NCBI RefSeq assembly: GCF_902167145.1
Contig: NC_050099.1
Location: forward strand, 238,030,588 to 238,094,587
DNA length: 64,000 nt
Reading direction: 5' to 3'
From: Zea mays
Taxonomy: Eukaryota; Streptophyta; Magnoliopsida; Poales; Poaceae
Both the position numbers and the translations under genes were made by a program. Below the pieces are notes generated by a model. That model saw only the letters and a program-made list of their open reading frames with translations, did no database searches and was not told where the DNA came from. Each line of letters begins with the position of its first letter. The first letter of the stretch is position 1. Of the stretch, positions 32,887 through 45,126 are shown piece by piece.

Positions 32887-35687
32887 CTTCCCGGGAATGA
32901 TCCCATGGAAGGGTGCAGCGCCTGCTCGGACGGAGGACAGATCGACACGCAGGAGCCCGAGAGTCTCGGCGTAGATGATGTTGAGGCTGCTGCCTCCGTC
33001 CATGAGGACCTTGGTGAGCCTGACGTCGCCGATAACGGGGTCGACGACGAGCGGGTATTTCCCCGGGCTCGGCACGTGGTCGGGGTGGTCGGCTTGGTCG
33101 AAGGTGATGGGCTTGTCGGACCAGTCTAGGTAGACTGGCACCGCCACCTTCACCGAGCAGACCTCCCGGCGCTCTTGCTTGCGGTGCCGAGCCGAGGCAT
33201 TCGCCGCTTGCCCACCGTAGATCATGAAGCAGTCGCGGACCTCGGGGAACTCTCCTGCTTGGTGATCTTCCTTCTTGTCGTCGTCGCGGGCCCTGCCACC
33301 CTCCGCGGGTGGCCCGGCCCTGTGGAAGTGGCGCCGAAGCATGACGCACTCCTCAAGGGTGTGCTTGACGGGCCCCTGGTGATAGGGGCACGGCTCCTTG
33401 AGCATCTTGTCGAAGAGGTTGGCACCTCCGGGGGGTTTCCGAGGGTTCTTGTACTCGGCGGCGGCGACAAGGTCCGCGTCGGCGGCATCGCGTTTCGCTT
33501 GCGACTTCTTCTTGCCTTTCTTCTTGGCGCCGCGCTGGGTCGACGCCTCGGGGGCATCTTCCGATGGGCGGCCCTGGGGCTGCTTGTCCTTTCAGAAGAT
33601 AGCCTCGATCGCTTCCTGGTCGGAGGCGAACTTGGTGGCGATGTCCATCAGCTCGCTCGCCCTGGTGGGGGTCTTGCGACCCAACTTGCTCACCAGGTCG
33701 CGGCAGGTGGTGCCGGCGAGGAACGCGCCGATGACATCCGAGTCGGTGATGTTGGGCAGCTCGGTGCGCTGCTTCGAGAATCGCCGGATGTAGTCCCGGA
33801 GAGACTCTCCCGGCTGCTGCCGGCAGCTTCGGAGGTCCCAGGAATTCCCGGGGCGCACGTACGTGCCCTGGAAATTGCCGGCGAAAGCTTGGACTAGGTC
33901 GTCCCAGTTGGAGGTCTGCCCCGGAGGCAGGTGCTCCAACCAGGCGCGAGCGGTGTCAGAGAGGAACAGGGGGAGGTTGCGGATGATGAGGTTGTCATCG
34001 TCTGTTCCACCCAGTTGGCAGGCCAGACGGTAGTTCGCGAGCCACAGTTCCGGTCTCGTCTCCCCCGAGTACTTTGTGATAGTAGTCGGGGTCGGAACCG
34101 GGTCGGGAACGGTGCCCGTCGGATGGCCCGGCTGAAGGCCTGCGGACCGGGTGGTTCGGGCGAGGGACTCCGATCCTCCCTGCTGTCGTAGTGTCCCCCA
34201 CGCCTGGGGTGGTAGCCTCGGCGCACCCTCTCATCGAGGTGGGCCCGACGGTCGCGGCGACGGTGTTCGTTGCCGAGGCGGCCCGGGGCCGCAGGCGCGG
34301 TGTTGCGCGTGCGCCTGGTGTTGACCGAGGCTTCCCGCATGAATCGGGAAGTCGAGGCATGAGGTTCCGAGGGGTACCCCTGCCTTCGGGAGGCAGAGCT
34401 CTCGGCCCGTCGGACCGCGGCGCCTTCCAGGAGATTCTTGAGCTCCCCCTGGATTCGCCGGCCCTCAGTGGTTGATGGCTCCGGCATCGCGCGGAGAAGC
34501 ATCGCTGCTGCAGCCAGGTTCCGGCCGACCCCACTAGATGCGGGTGGCGGCCTGACCCTGACGTCGTCGGCGACACGGTGCTGGAAACCCTGGGATAGAT
34601 GACGTATTTCTCCGGCCAGGGGTTGGCCCGCCCATGCCTGCCCGACGTCCCGGTGGATCGGCTCAAGCGCCCCTGCTCCCTCGTCGAGCCTGGCCTGCAC
34701 CCCGCGGATTTGCTCGAGCTGTGGGTCATGGCCCCCCGCCTGAACGGGGACCACAGCTAGCTCCCGTGGGATGTCAACGCGGGGCACCGGCCTAGGGAGA
34801 TCACCGTCCTCCGGCATGCCGAGATGATTGCCTTCGGAGGGACCCCCTAGATCGACGTGGAAACATTCGCGGCTTGGGTCGCAGTCCTCGTCGCTAAGGC
34901 TGCGGCTAACGTCGGAACAGTCGGAGAGGCAGTAGTCACATGCGGTCATGAAGTCCCGCATGGCACTGGGGTTGCCAAGTCCAGAGAAATCCCAACAGAT
35001 GCTGGGCTCGTCGTCTTCCTCGGACCTAGAGGGCCCGTAGGTCGAGACGTCCGTCAGCCGGTCCCAAGGCGACCGCATGCGAAACCCTAGAGGGTTTGGA
35101 CTCGCCTCTACGAGAGCGCCCGCCAAAGTGAGGTCGCTAGGCGGGTTGAGGCTGAATCCAAATGACGTGGGATAGGAATCGGTCGGTACCTCTTGGTCGA
35201 CGAGCGGCGATAAAGTCACGTCGGGGACTGACTGCACCGTCGTCTCAGGTACGAGGGTGACGTCCAGCAAGCTTTCCGCGAGCGTGCTGGCGTCGTCCAC
35301 TTGCTTGGGATTGGCGTGTCGCGGGGAGACAGCGCTCGTCTTTGTCTCAAGCGCGAAGTCGATACCCGGTGCGCCCCCCGTTGGGGTGCCGGCGCTGTCG
35401 ACTCGCTCGACAGCCGACGAGGCGCTGCCTCCTGCTTGGCCTTGGTTGCCCTGCCTTCCCCTCCGTCGGCGGGGAAGAGAGCGGGATGAGCTCGAAGGTT
35501 GTTCTTCCACCACGCGGGGAACACGTCGTCGATTCCGTCGCCGGCGGGCGGGCTGTTGGCCGCCGTTGTCGTCGTCGCGCGGCGGTGGAAGGAGTATCAT
35601 GTCGTAGCTGCCGTTGGGGGACATGAACTCAAGACTCCCGAAACGGAGCACCGTCCCGGGTTGGAGAGGTTGCTGGAGACTGCCCAT
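32887..35687 (-). pseudogene. gag: Huck-like gag and protease start
   Basis: Starts MGSLQQPLQPG at 35687, 40 bp downstream of the primer binding site. A long basic, Ser/Arg/Pro-rich N-terminal region of some 500 residues has no domain I recognise. Then come the gag core (ELWLANYRLACQLGG, ARAWLEHLPPG, FAGNFQGTY, ESLRDYIRRF), CPYHQGPVKHTLEEC and the aspartic protease motif LMDGGSSLN. Lesions: a one-base shift near 34090, just before the gag core, and a TGA at 33592-33594. The frame reaches the zeon-like insertion at IIPGK and resumes in frame at 25419 (RVQPLG). Confidence 0.88.
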
Positions 35688-35727
35688 CTGGAGCTTGACG
35701 GGAAGCTGTTCGTCAACACGCAGCAGG

Positions 35728-35747
35728 CCCCTACCTGGCGCGCCAAC
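35728..35747 (-). other. Primer binding site of Huck-like element
   Basis: The minus strand reads TTGGCGCGCCAGGTAGGGG next to the 5' LTR, as in Huck-type elements. Confidence 0.8.
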
Positions 35748-37365
35748 TGTCGGCGTTTCGAGACCGGGGGGTCCCTGGGCCGACGAGTGAATGTCGCCGC
35801 GTGCCCCAGCCCAGATGGGTCGAGCGCGAGGGCGAGCGCGAAGGGGGGAGAGCGAGGCGGCCGGAGACCGATGTGAGAGAGGTGGGAATCCCGCGGCCTT
35901 CGTGTTCGTCCCGCGCCCAGGTCAGGTGCGCTTGCAGTAGGGGGTTACAAGCGTCCACGCGGGAGAGGGAGCGAGCGGCCCCAAGCGAGCGCCTGTCTCG
36001 TCCTCGTCCCCGCGCGGCCAACCCTCTCTAAGAGGGCCCTGGTCCTTCCTTTTATAGGCGCAAGGAGAGGATCCAGGTGTACACTGGGGGGTGTAGCAGA
36101 GTGCTACGTGTCTAGCGGAGGAGAGCTAGCGCCCTAAGTACATGCCGTTGTGGCAGCCGGAGAGATTTTGGCACCCAGCTGGTGTGATGTCGTGGCCGTC
36201 GGAGGAGCGATGGAGCCTGGCGGAGGGAAAGCTGTCGGAGCGGTTGAGTCCTTGCTGACGTCCTCTTGCTTCCGTAAGGGGGCTGAGAGCCGCCGCCGTC
36301 ACAGGGTACGCGAGGCGCCATCATTGCCTATCCGGCGGAGCTAGCCAGATGGGACGCCGGTCTCGTTCCCTGCGGCCCGAGTCAGCTCGGGGTAGGGTGA
36401 TGATGGCGCCTCCTGTTGACGTGGCTGGTCTACGCCCTAGGTTGGGCGATGTGGAAGCTCCTCCAAGGCCGAGGTCGAGTCTGTCTTCCGTGGTCGAGGT
36501 CGAGTCCGAGCCCCTGGGTCGGGCGAGGCGAAGTTCGTCGTCTTCTAGGGCTGAGCCCAAGTCCGAGCCCTGGGTCGGGTGGAGCGGAGTTCATCGTCTT
36601 CCGGGGCTGAGCCCGAGTCCGAGCCCTGGGTTGGGCGGAGCAGAGTTCGCCGTCTTCCGGGACTTAGCCCGAGTCCGAGCCCTGGGTCGGGCGGAGCGGA
36701 GTTCGTCGTCTGCCGGGACTTAGCCCGAGTCCGAGCCCTGGGTCGGGCGGAGCGGAGTTCGCCGTCTTCTGGGACTTAGCCCGAGTCCGAGCCCTGGGTC
36801 GGGCGGAGCGGAGTTCGCCGTCTTCCGAGACTTAGCCCGAGTCCGAGCCCTGGGTCGGGCGGAGCGGAGCTTCCTATGATACCTTCGGCATGGCCTGACT
36901 GCCTGTCAGTCTCACTCTGTCAAGTGGCACTGCAGTCGGAGTGGCGCAGGCGGCGCTGTCCTCCTGCCAGATCGGTCAGTGGAGCAGCAAAGTGACGGCG
37001 GTCACTTCGGCTCTGCCGGCTGGGGGGCGCGCGTCAGGATAAAGGTGTCAGGCCACCTTTGCAATAAATGCTCGATTTGGTCGGTTGGTGCGGCGATTTG
37101 GTCAGGGTTGCTTCTTAGCGAAGGTAGGGCCTCGGGCGAGCCGGAAATACGTTCGCCGTTGGAGGGGGCCTCGAGCGAGACGGAAATCCTCCGGGGTTGG
37201 CTGCCCTTGTCCGAGGCTAGGCTCGGGCGAGGCGTGATCGAGTCCCTCGAATGGACTGATCCCTGACTTAATCGCGCCCATCAGGCCTTTGTAGCTTCAT
37301 GCTGATGGGGGTTACCAGCTGAGAATTAGGAGCCTTGAGGGTACCCCTAATTATGGTCCCCGACA
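35748..37365 (-). repeat. 5' LTR of Huck-like element, 1618 bp
   Basis: Begins TGTCGG and ends CGACA, followed by the GGAGC target duplication. Core promoter motif CCTATAAAAGG on the minus strand at 36048-36058; 56-bp tandem repeat at 36502-36873. Confidence 0.93.
36502..36873. repeat. 56-bp tandem repeat in Huck 5' LTR
   Basis: Same unit and same 6.6 copies as 16627-16998 in the 3' LTR, with scattered base changes between matching units. Confidence 0.9.
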
Positions 37366-37370
37366 GGAGC

Positions 37371-38534
37371 AAACTTAGAATTCCTACCTTTCTTCACTAG
37401 AATGTAACATTTGCTCCCAAATACACGAAAGTAAGACACATTGGGTTTGTTACCGGTTAGAAGCTCATATGAAGTCTTCTTGAGGAGGCGATGAAGGTAG
37501 ACCCGGTTTATGGCGTGGCAAGCCGTGCTCACGGCTTCTGTCCAAAATCGTTCGGGCGTTTTGAATTCACCAAGCATCGTCCTCGCCATGTCTAGTAGCG
37601 TCCTGTTCTTCCTCTCTACCACGCCATTTTGCTGTGGTGTGTAGGGAGCGGAGAACTCGTGCTTGTTCCCTTCTTCCTCAAGATACTCTTCCACTTGAAG
37701 GTTCTTGAACTCGGACCCATTGTCGCTCCTTATCTTCTTCACTTTGAGCTCAAACTCGTTTTGGGCTCTCCTTAGGAAGCGCTTGACGATTCCTTGGGTT
37801 TCAGATTTATCCTGCAAAAAGAATACCCAAGTGAAGCGGGAAAAATCATCAACTATAACAAGACCATACTTACTTCCTCCTATACTTTGATAGGCGACGG
37901 GTCCGAAGAGGTCCATATGAAGTAACTCCAGGGGTCTTGATGTTGTCATCACATTTTTGGCACGATGAGAGCTTCCCACCTGTTTACCTACTTGACAAGT
38001 TGCACAAGGTCTATCTTTTTCGAAAGTTACATTAGTTAGACCTATCATGTGTTCTCCCTTTAGAAGCTTGTGAAGGTTCTTCATCCCCACATGTGCTAAA
38101 CGGCGATGCCACAGCCAGCCCATGCTAGTCTTAGCAATTAAGCATGCATCTAGACCGGCCTCCTCTTTTGCAAAATCAACTAAATAAAGTTTGTCGTCTA
38201 GTGCACCCTTAAAAGCTAATGAACCATCACTTCTTCTAAAGATAGACACATCTACATTTGTGAATAAACAGTTATATCCCATATTACAAAGTTGACTCAC
38301 AGATAACAAGTTATATCCAAGCGACTCAACTAAGAACACATTAGAAATAGAGTGCTTGGATGAAATAGCAATTTTTCCTAACCCTTTCACCTTGCCTTGG
38401 TTCCCATCATCGAATATGATTGAATCTTGGGGATCCTTGTTCTTGACGTAGGAAGAGAACATCCTCTTCTCCCCCGTCATATGGTTTGTGCATCCGCTGT
38501 CGATAATCCAGCTTGAGCCCCCGGATGCATAAAC
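37371..38534 (-). pseudogene. pol: Copia C protease and integrase
   Basis: The pol frame opens near the AG at 38535 and reads VYASGGSSWIIDSGCTNHMTG, which holds the protease DSG. It continues through the zinc-binding HRRLAHVGMKNLHKL ... CATCQ and the integrase core (DLFGP, SDNGSEF, GVVERKNR), and is cut by the Huck-like element after RNSKFAP. It has no stop. Gag ends 13 nt upstream in another frame (see the gag entry and the finding on this junction). Pol would continue at 15872. Counted as pseudogene because the insertion splits it. Confidence 0.9.
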
Positions 38535-38547
38535 CTGCAAGGCAATT

Positions 38548-40578
38548 TTAGGCTTGGGTCTTAGGTACCCAACTCATGTTGGGTCCTACAAGGTTAGTAC
38601 AAATAGCCTTAGGGACCCAAATGCAAGTTTTATCTCCCTTGCATTTTGCCCCTAATTTTCTAGCAACTACCTTCTTTTCCTTTCTACAAATAGCAAAGTA
38701 AGCATTTAAAGCATGATAAATTGTAGAAGGTTCATTCATTACTTTCCTAGGAATATGAACAATATTTCTTCTAGTCATATGATGAACAACATTTTTCCTA
38801 GCCAAATTTCTATTATGCATAATAGAAGAACTAGAAGCAATCATGGCATGAGAATCAAAAGCATCATAACTTCTATCAACATTCCTAGAATGTCTCCTAT
38901 CATGATACATGAAAGCATGGTTCTTTTGAACACTACTAGCCATAGGGGCCTTCCCTTTCTCCTTGGCGGAGATGGAAGCCTTATGGCTCGTTAAGTTCTT
39001 GACTTCCCTCTTGAAGCCAAGACCATCCTTAATTGAGGGGTGTCTACCAATCGTGTAGGCATCCCTTGCAAATTTCAGTTTGTCAAATTCACTCTTGCTA
39101 GTCTTAAGTTGGGCATTAAGACTAGCCACTTCATCATTCAAATTAGAAATTGAAACTAGATGTCCACTACAAGCATCAACATTAAAATCTTTACACCTAT
39201 TGCAAATTGCAACATGTTCTACACAAGATGTTGATTTATTAGCTATTTCTAACTTAGCATTTAAATCATCATTTATGCTCTTTAAGCTAGAAATAGAGTC
39301 ATGGCATGTAGACAATTCACAAGAAAGTATTTCATTCCTTTTAATTCCTAAAGCAAGGGATTTTTGTGCCTCTACAAACTTATCATGTTCTTCATATAAA
39401 AGATCCTCTTGCTTTTCTAATAACCTATTCTTATCATTCAAGGCATCAATTAATTCATTGATCTTATCAACCTTAGTTCTATCTAGGCCCTTGAATAAAC
39501 ATGAATAGTCTATTTCATCATCGCTAGATTCTTCATCACTTGAGGAAACGTAAGTACTAGTATCACGAGTGCTTACCTTCTTTTCCCTTGCCATGAGGCA
39601 GGTGTGATGCTCATTGGGGAAGAGGGCCGACTTGTTGAAGGCGGTGGCGGCGAGTCCTTCGTTGTCGGAGTCGAACGACGAACAATCTGAGTCCCACTCC
39701 TTTCCAAGGTGTGCCTCGCCCTTGGCCTTCTTGTAAGCCTTCTTCTTTTCCCTCTTGTTCCCTTGTTCCTGGTCACTATCATTATCGGGACAGTTAGCGA
39801 TAAAATGACCAATCTTACCACATTTGAAGCATGAGTGCTTCCCCTTTGTCTTGGTCTTGTTGGGATGCTCCTTGCGACCCCTTAGCGCCGTCTTGAAGCG
39901 CTTGATGATGAGGGCCAATTCTTCATCGTTAAGTCCGGCCGCCTCAACTTGTGCCACCTTGCTAGGTAGCGCCTCCTTGCTCCTTGTTGCTTTGAGAGCA
40001 AAGACTTGAGGCTCGTGGATTGGACCGTTCAACGCATCGTCAACGTATCTTGCCTCCTTGATCATCATCCGCCCTCTTACAAACTTTCCGAGTATCTCTT
40101 CGGGCGTCATCTTGGTCACAAGATGTGGATCAAGGACAGTAAAAGACCTTAGCATTAGGCGGACGATGTCGTGGTCCGTCCATCGCGTGCTTTCATAGCT
40201 CCTTATTTTGTTGACGAGGGTCTTGAGCCGGTTGTACGTTTGGGTTGGCTCCTCGCCCCTGATCATTGCGAATCTCCCAAGTTCGCCCTCCAATAACTCC
40301 ATCTTGGTGAGCATGGTGACGTCGTTCCCCTCATGTGAGATTTTGAGGGTGTCCCAAATCTTCTTGGCGTTATCCAAGCCGCTCACCTTATGGTATTCAT
40401 CCCTGCACAAAGATGCTAGAAGAACAGTAGTAGCTTGTGCATTTTTTGTGAATTTGCTCATTGATAAATGTGGGACTATCAGTACTATCAAATTGCATTC
40501 CACTCTCTACTATCTCCCATATGCTTGGATGGAGAGAGAACAAGTGACTACGCATTTTGTGACTCCAAAATCTGTAGT
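38548..40578 (-). pseudogene. gag: Copia C gag, main part
   Basis: From the Copia D border the frame reads RFWSHKMRSHL, IWEIVESGMQF, then shifts in a run of six A near 40442-40447 (five would keep frame) and continues through the gag domain (CRDEYHKVSGL, EGELGRFAM, YNRLKTLVNKIR) and zinc knuckle CFKCGKIGHFIANC. Next come a long acidic and coiled-coil part and the end SWVPKTQA with a TAA at 38548-38550. Gag of this family forms the particle. The first part of the protein is at 63731-64000, on the other side of Copia D. Confidence 0.88.
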
Positions 40579-41905
40579 TGATAGTCGCCTAGAGGGGGGG
40601 TGAATCGGGCGAAACTGAAATTTACAACTTTAACACAACTATAAGCCGGGTTAGCGTTAGAAATATAAACGAGTCCGCGAGAGAGGGCGCAAAACAAATC
40701 GCAAGCAAATGAAGAGTGTGACACGCGGATTTGTTTTACCGAGGTTTGGTTCTTGCAAACCTACTCCCCGTTGAGGAGGCCACAAAGGTCGGGTCTCTTT
40801 CAACCCTTCCCTCTCTCAAACGATCCCACGGACCGAGTGAGCTTTCTCTTCTCAATCACTTGGAACACAAAGTTCCCACAAGGACCACCACAAGTTTGGT
40901 GTCTCTTGTCTCAATTACAAGTGAGTTTGATCGCAATGAAAGAATCAAGAAAGAAGAAAGCAATCCAAGCGCAAGAGCTCGAAAGAACACAAACAAATCA
41001 CTCTCTCTAGTCACTATGGCGTTGTGTGGAATTTGGAGAGGATTTGATCTCTTTGGTGTGTCTAGAATTGAATGCTGGAGCTCTTGTAGTAGTTGGGAAG
41101 TGGAAAACTTGGATACCATGAATGGTGGGGTGGTTGGGGTATTTATAGCCCTAACCACCAAAAGTGGCCGTTGGGAGGCTGTCTGTTCGATGGCGCACCG
41201 GACAGTCCGGTGCACACCGAACATGTCCGGTGCCCCCGCCACGTCATCACTGCCGTTGGATTCTGACCGTTGGAGCTTCTGACTTGTGGGCCCGCCTGGA
41301 TGTCCGGTGCACACCGGACATCTACTGTTCCTTGTCCGGTGCGCCAGTATGGGCGCGCCTGACTTCTGCGCGCGCTGTGCGCGCATTTAATGCACCGCAG
41401 GGAGCCGTTGGCGCGGAGATAGCCGTTGCTCCGGAGTTGCACCGGACAGTCCGGTGCACACCGGACATGTCCGGTGAATTATAGCGGACTAGCCGTTGGA
41501 GTTTCCCGAAGCTGGCGAGTTCCTGAGGCCGCTCCTCCTTGGCGCACCGGACACTGTCCGGTGTACACCGGACAGTCCGGTGAATTATAGCGGAGTCGCC
41601 TCTGGAAATTCCCGAAGGTGGTGAGTTTGCGTTGGAGTCCTCTGGTGCACCGGACATGTCCGGTGGTGCACTGGACACTGTCCGGTGGCACACCGGACAG
41701 TCCGGTGTGCCAGACCAGAGGTGCCTTCGGTTGGCCCTTTGCTCCTTTGCTGAATCCAAAACTTGATCTTTTTATTGGCTGAGTGTGAACCTTTTACACC
41801 TGTATAATCTATATACTTGGGCAAACTAGTTAGTCCAATTATTTGTGTTGGCAATTCAATCACCAAAATTATTTAGGAACTAGGTGTAAGCCTAATTCCC
41901 TTTCA
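40579..41905 (-). repeat. 3' LTR of Copia D, 1327 bp
   Basis: Reads TGAAAGGGAATTAGG from 41905 on the minus strand. TATA box at 41140-41147; palindrome cluster at about 41195-41715. On its right is the polypurine tract AAAAAGGGCGAGAT (minus strand, 41906-41919). Confidence 0.93.
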
Positions 41906-42782
41906 ATCTCGCCCTTTTTGGTGATTGATGCCAACACAAACCAAAGCAAATATAGAAGTGCATAATTGAACTAGTTTGCATAATGTAAGTGTAAAGGTTG
42001 CTTAGAATTGAGCCAATATAAATACTTACAAGATATGCATGGATTGTTTCTTACTTATTTAACATTTTGGACCACGCTTGCACCACATGTTTTGTTTTTG
42101 CAAATTCTTCTGTAAATCCTTTTCAAAGTTCTTTTGCAAATAGTCAAAGGCAAATGAATAAGATTTTGAGAAGCATTGTCAAGATTTGAAATTTTCTCCC
42201 CCTGTTTCAAATGCTCTTCCTTTGACTAAACAAAACTCCCCCTAAAAGAGATCCACCTCTTAGTGTTCAAGAGGGTTTTGATATACCATTTTTTGAAATA
42301 CTACTTTCTCCCCCTTTTGAACACAATAGGATACCAATTGAAAATATTCAACACTAAGTTTTTGAAATTGGTGGTGGTGCGGTCCTTTTGCTTTGGGCTC
42401 TTACTTTCTCCCCCTTTGGCATGAATCGCCAAAAACGGAATCATTAGAGCCCTCGAAGTGCTATCTTCCCCTTTGGTCATAAATAAATGAGTTAAGATTA
42501 TACCAAAGACGAAGTCCGGTCCTTTTGCTTTGGGCTCTTATTTTCTCCCCCAAAGACAAAGTCCTTTTCTTTGATGCTCATGCTTTTCTCCCCCAAGAAT
42601 GGAGAGTTGCTTGAAGTGACGGCGAAGTATGAGTTACGTAGTGGAAGCCTTTGTCTTCGCCGAAGACTCCAATTCCCTTTCGATATACCTATGACTTGGT
42701 TTGAAATAGACTTGAAAACACATTAGTCATAGCATATAAAAGAGACATGATCAAAGGTATATAAAAGAGCAATGTGTGCAAT
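41906..42782 (-). other. Copia D 3' noncoding region with repeated polypurine tracts
   Basis: It corresponds to 10184-11015 of Copia A, reversed. Many purine tracts with G4-G5 runs appear as TCTCCCCCTTT on the plus strand (near 42191, 42308, 42406, 42545, 42590). A stretch containing GGTCCTTTTGCTTTGGGCTCTTA occurs twice, at about 42381 and 42518, a small internal duplication not seen in A. No ORF of note. Confidence 0.72.
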
Positions 42783-45126
42783 TCAACAAAAGAAGTTCCT
42801 AGAATCAAGAATATTGAGCTCATGCCTAAGTTTGTTAAAAGATTGTTCATCAAGAGGCTTGGTAAAGATATCGGCTAATTGATCTTTAGTATTAATGTAT
42901 GAAATCTCGATATCTCCCTTTTGTTGGTGATCCCTAAGAAAATGATACCGAATGGCTATGTGTTTAGTGCGACTATGCTCGACGGGATTATCCGCCATCT
43001 TGATTGCACTCTCATTATCACATAGCAAAGGGACTTTGGTTAGTTTGTAACCGTAGTCCCGCAGGGTTTGCCTCATCCAAAGCAATTGCGCGCAACAATG
43101 ACCTGCGGCAATGTACTCGGCTTTGGCGGTGGAAAGAGCGACCGAATTTTGCTTTTTTGAAGCCCAAGACACCAAGGATCTTCCCAAGAACTGGCAAGTC
43201 CCCGATGTGCTCTTCCTATTGATTTTGCACCCCGCCCAATCGGCATCTGAATAACCAATCAAATCAAATGTGGATCCCCTAGGATACCAAAGCCCAAACT
43301 TAGGAGTATAAGCCAAATATCTCAAGATTCGTTTTACGGCCGTAAGGTGAGCTTCCTTAGGGTCGGCTTGGAATCTTGCACACATGCATACGGAAAGCAT
43401 AATATCCGGTCGAGATGCACATAAATATAGCAAAGAACCAATCATCGACCGGTATACCTTTTGATCCACGGACTTACCTCCCGTGTCGAGGTCGAGATGC
43501 CCATTGGTTCCCATGGGTGTCTTGATGGGCTTGGCATCCTTCATCCCAAACTTGTTTAGAATGTCTTGAGTGTACTTTGTTTGGCTAATGAAGGTGCCCT
43601 CTTGGAGTTGCTTCACTTGGAATCCTAAGAAATATTTCAACTCCCCCATCATAGACATCTCGAACTTTTGTGTCATGATCCTACTTAACTCTTCACATGT
43701 AGACTCGTTAGTAGACCCAAATATAATATCATCAACATAAATTTGGCATACAAACAAGTCATTTTCAAGAGTTTTAGTAAAGAGTGTAGGATCGGCCTTT
43801 CCGACTTTGAAGCCATTAGCAATAAGGAAATCTCTAAGGCATTCATACCATGCTCTTGGGGCTTGCTTGAGCCCATAAAGCGCCTTAGAGAGCTTATAGA
43901 CATGGTTAGGATACTCACTGTCTTCAAAGCCGGGAGGTTGCTCAACATAGACCTCTTCCTTGATAGGTCCATTGAGGAAGGCACTTTTCACGTCCATTTG
44001 ATAAAGCTTAAAGCCATGGTAAGTAGCATAGGCCAATAATATACGAATTGACTCAAGCCTAGCTACGGGTGCATAGGTTTCACCGAAATCCAAACCTTCG
44101 ACTTGGGAGTATCCCTTGGCCACAAGTCAAGCTTTGTTCCTTGTCACCACACCATGCTCATCTTGCTTGTTGCGGAAGACCCATTTGGTTCCTACAACAT
44201 TTTGGTTAGGACGTGGAACTAAATGCCATACCTCATTCCTAGTGAAGTTGTTGAGCTCCTCTTGCATAGCCACCACCCAATCCGAATCTTGTAGTGCTTC
44301 CTCTACCCTGTGTGGCTCAATAGAGGAAACAAAAGAGTAATGCTCACAAAAATGTGCAACACGAGATCTAGTAGTTACCCCCTTATGAATGTCGCCGAGG
44401 ATGGTGTCGACGGGTGATCTCGTTGTATTGCTTGGTGGACTCTTGGGTGTGGCGGCCTTTGCTCTTCATCCTCCTTGTCTTGATCATTTGCATCTCCCCC
44501 TTGATCTATGCCGTCATCTTGAGGTGGCTTATTTGATTGATCTTCTTCTTCATCAACTTGAGCCTCTTCCTCATTTTGAGTTGGTGGAGATGCTTGCGTG
44601 GAGGAGGAAGGTTGATCTTGTGCATTTGGAGGCTCTTCGGATTCCTTAGGACACACATCCCCAATGGACATGTTCCTTAGTGCAATGCATGGAGCCTCTT
44701 CGTTACCTATCTCATCAAGATCAACTTGCTCTACTTGAGAGCCGTTAGTCTCATCAAACACAACGTCACAAGAAACTTCAACTTGTCCGGAGGACTTGTT
44801 AAAGACTCTGTATGCCCTTGTGTTTGAATCATACCCTAGTAAAAAGCCTTCTACAGTCTTAGGAGCAAATTTAGATTTTCTACCTCTTTTAACAAGAATA
44901 AAGCATTTGCTACCAAAGACTCTAAAATATGAAATATTGGGCTTTTTACCGGTTAGGAGTTCATACGATGTCTTCTTGAGGATTCGGTGAAGATATAACC
45001 GGTTGATGGCGTAGCAGGCGGTGTTGACCGCCTCAGCCCAAAACCGATCCGAAGTCTTGTACTCATCAAGCATGGTCCTTGCCATGTCCAATAGAGTTCG
45101 ATTCTTCCTCTCCACTACACCATTTT
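42783..45126 (-). pseudogene. pol: Copia D pol, second part: integrase end, reverse transcriptase, RNase H
   Basis: Continues from 58744 after removal of F. Starts inside NGVVERKNR, then integrase C-terminus, an acidic linker, reverse transcriptase with YVDDIIFG, and RNase H with SDADWAG, ending NFFC at 42783. A C is missing near 44414 (ACCCG where A has ACCCCG), which shifts the frame, and CGA has become TGA at 44127-44129 before LVAKGYSQ. These lesions, plus the insertion of F, disable it. Very similar to the pol of Copia A. Confidence 0.9.

Larger units (their letters stand above)
15873..37365 (-). mobile_element. Huck-like Ty3/Gypsy retrotransposon, complete, with nested zeon-like element
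   Basis: LTRs of 1618 bp each, TGTCGG...CGACA, flanked by GGAGC at 15868-15872 and 37366-37370. Without the nested element and its duplicated ACGCG the length is about 14.0 kb, which fits Huck. Order on the minus strand: 5' LTR, primer binding site, gag, protease, reverse transcriptase, RNase H, integrase, 4.1 kb of noncoding sequence, polypurine tract (17491-17509, complement of GTAGCCCCCGAGCC), 3' LTR. Gag and pol are one reading frame. The LTRs differ at clearly more sites than those of Copia D or F, so it is among the older complete insertions. Confidence 0.9.

Noticed and set aside
32810..33405. Arg-rich frame and others around the zeon/Huck border
   Set aside because: They cross an insertion border or are shadows of the Huck gag-protease frame.
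40579..41905. Solo LTR
   Set aside because: It has no primer binding site on its left, but the polypurine tract and matching element body are on its right and the paired LTR and duplication are at 62398-63730.
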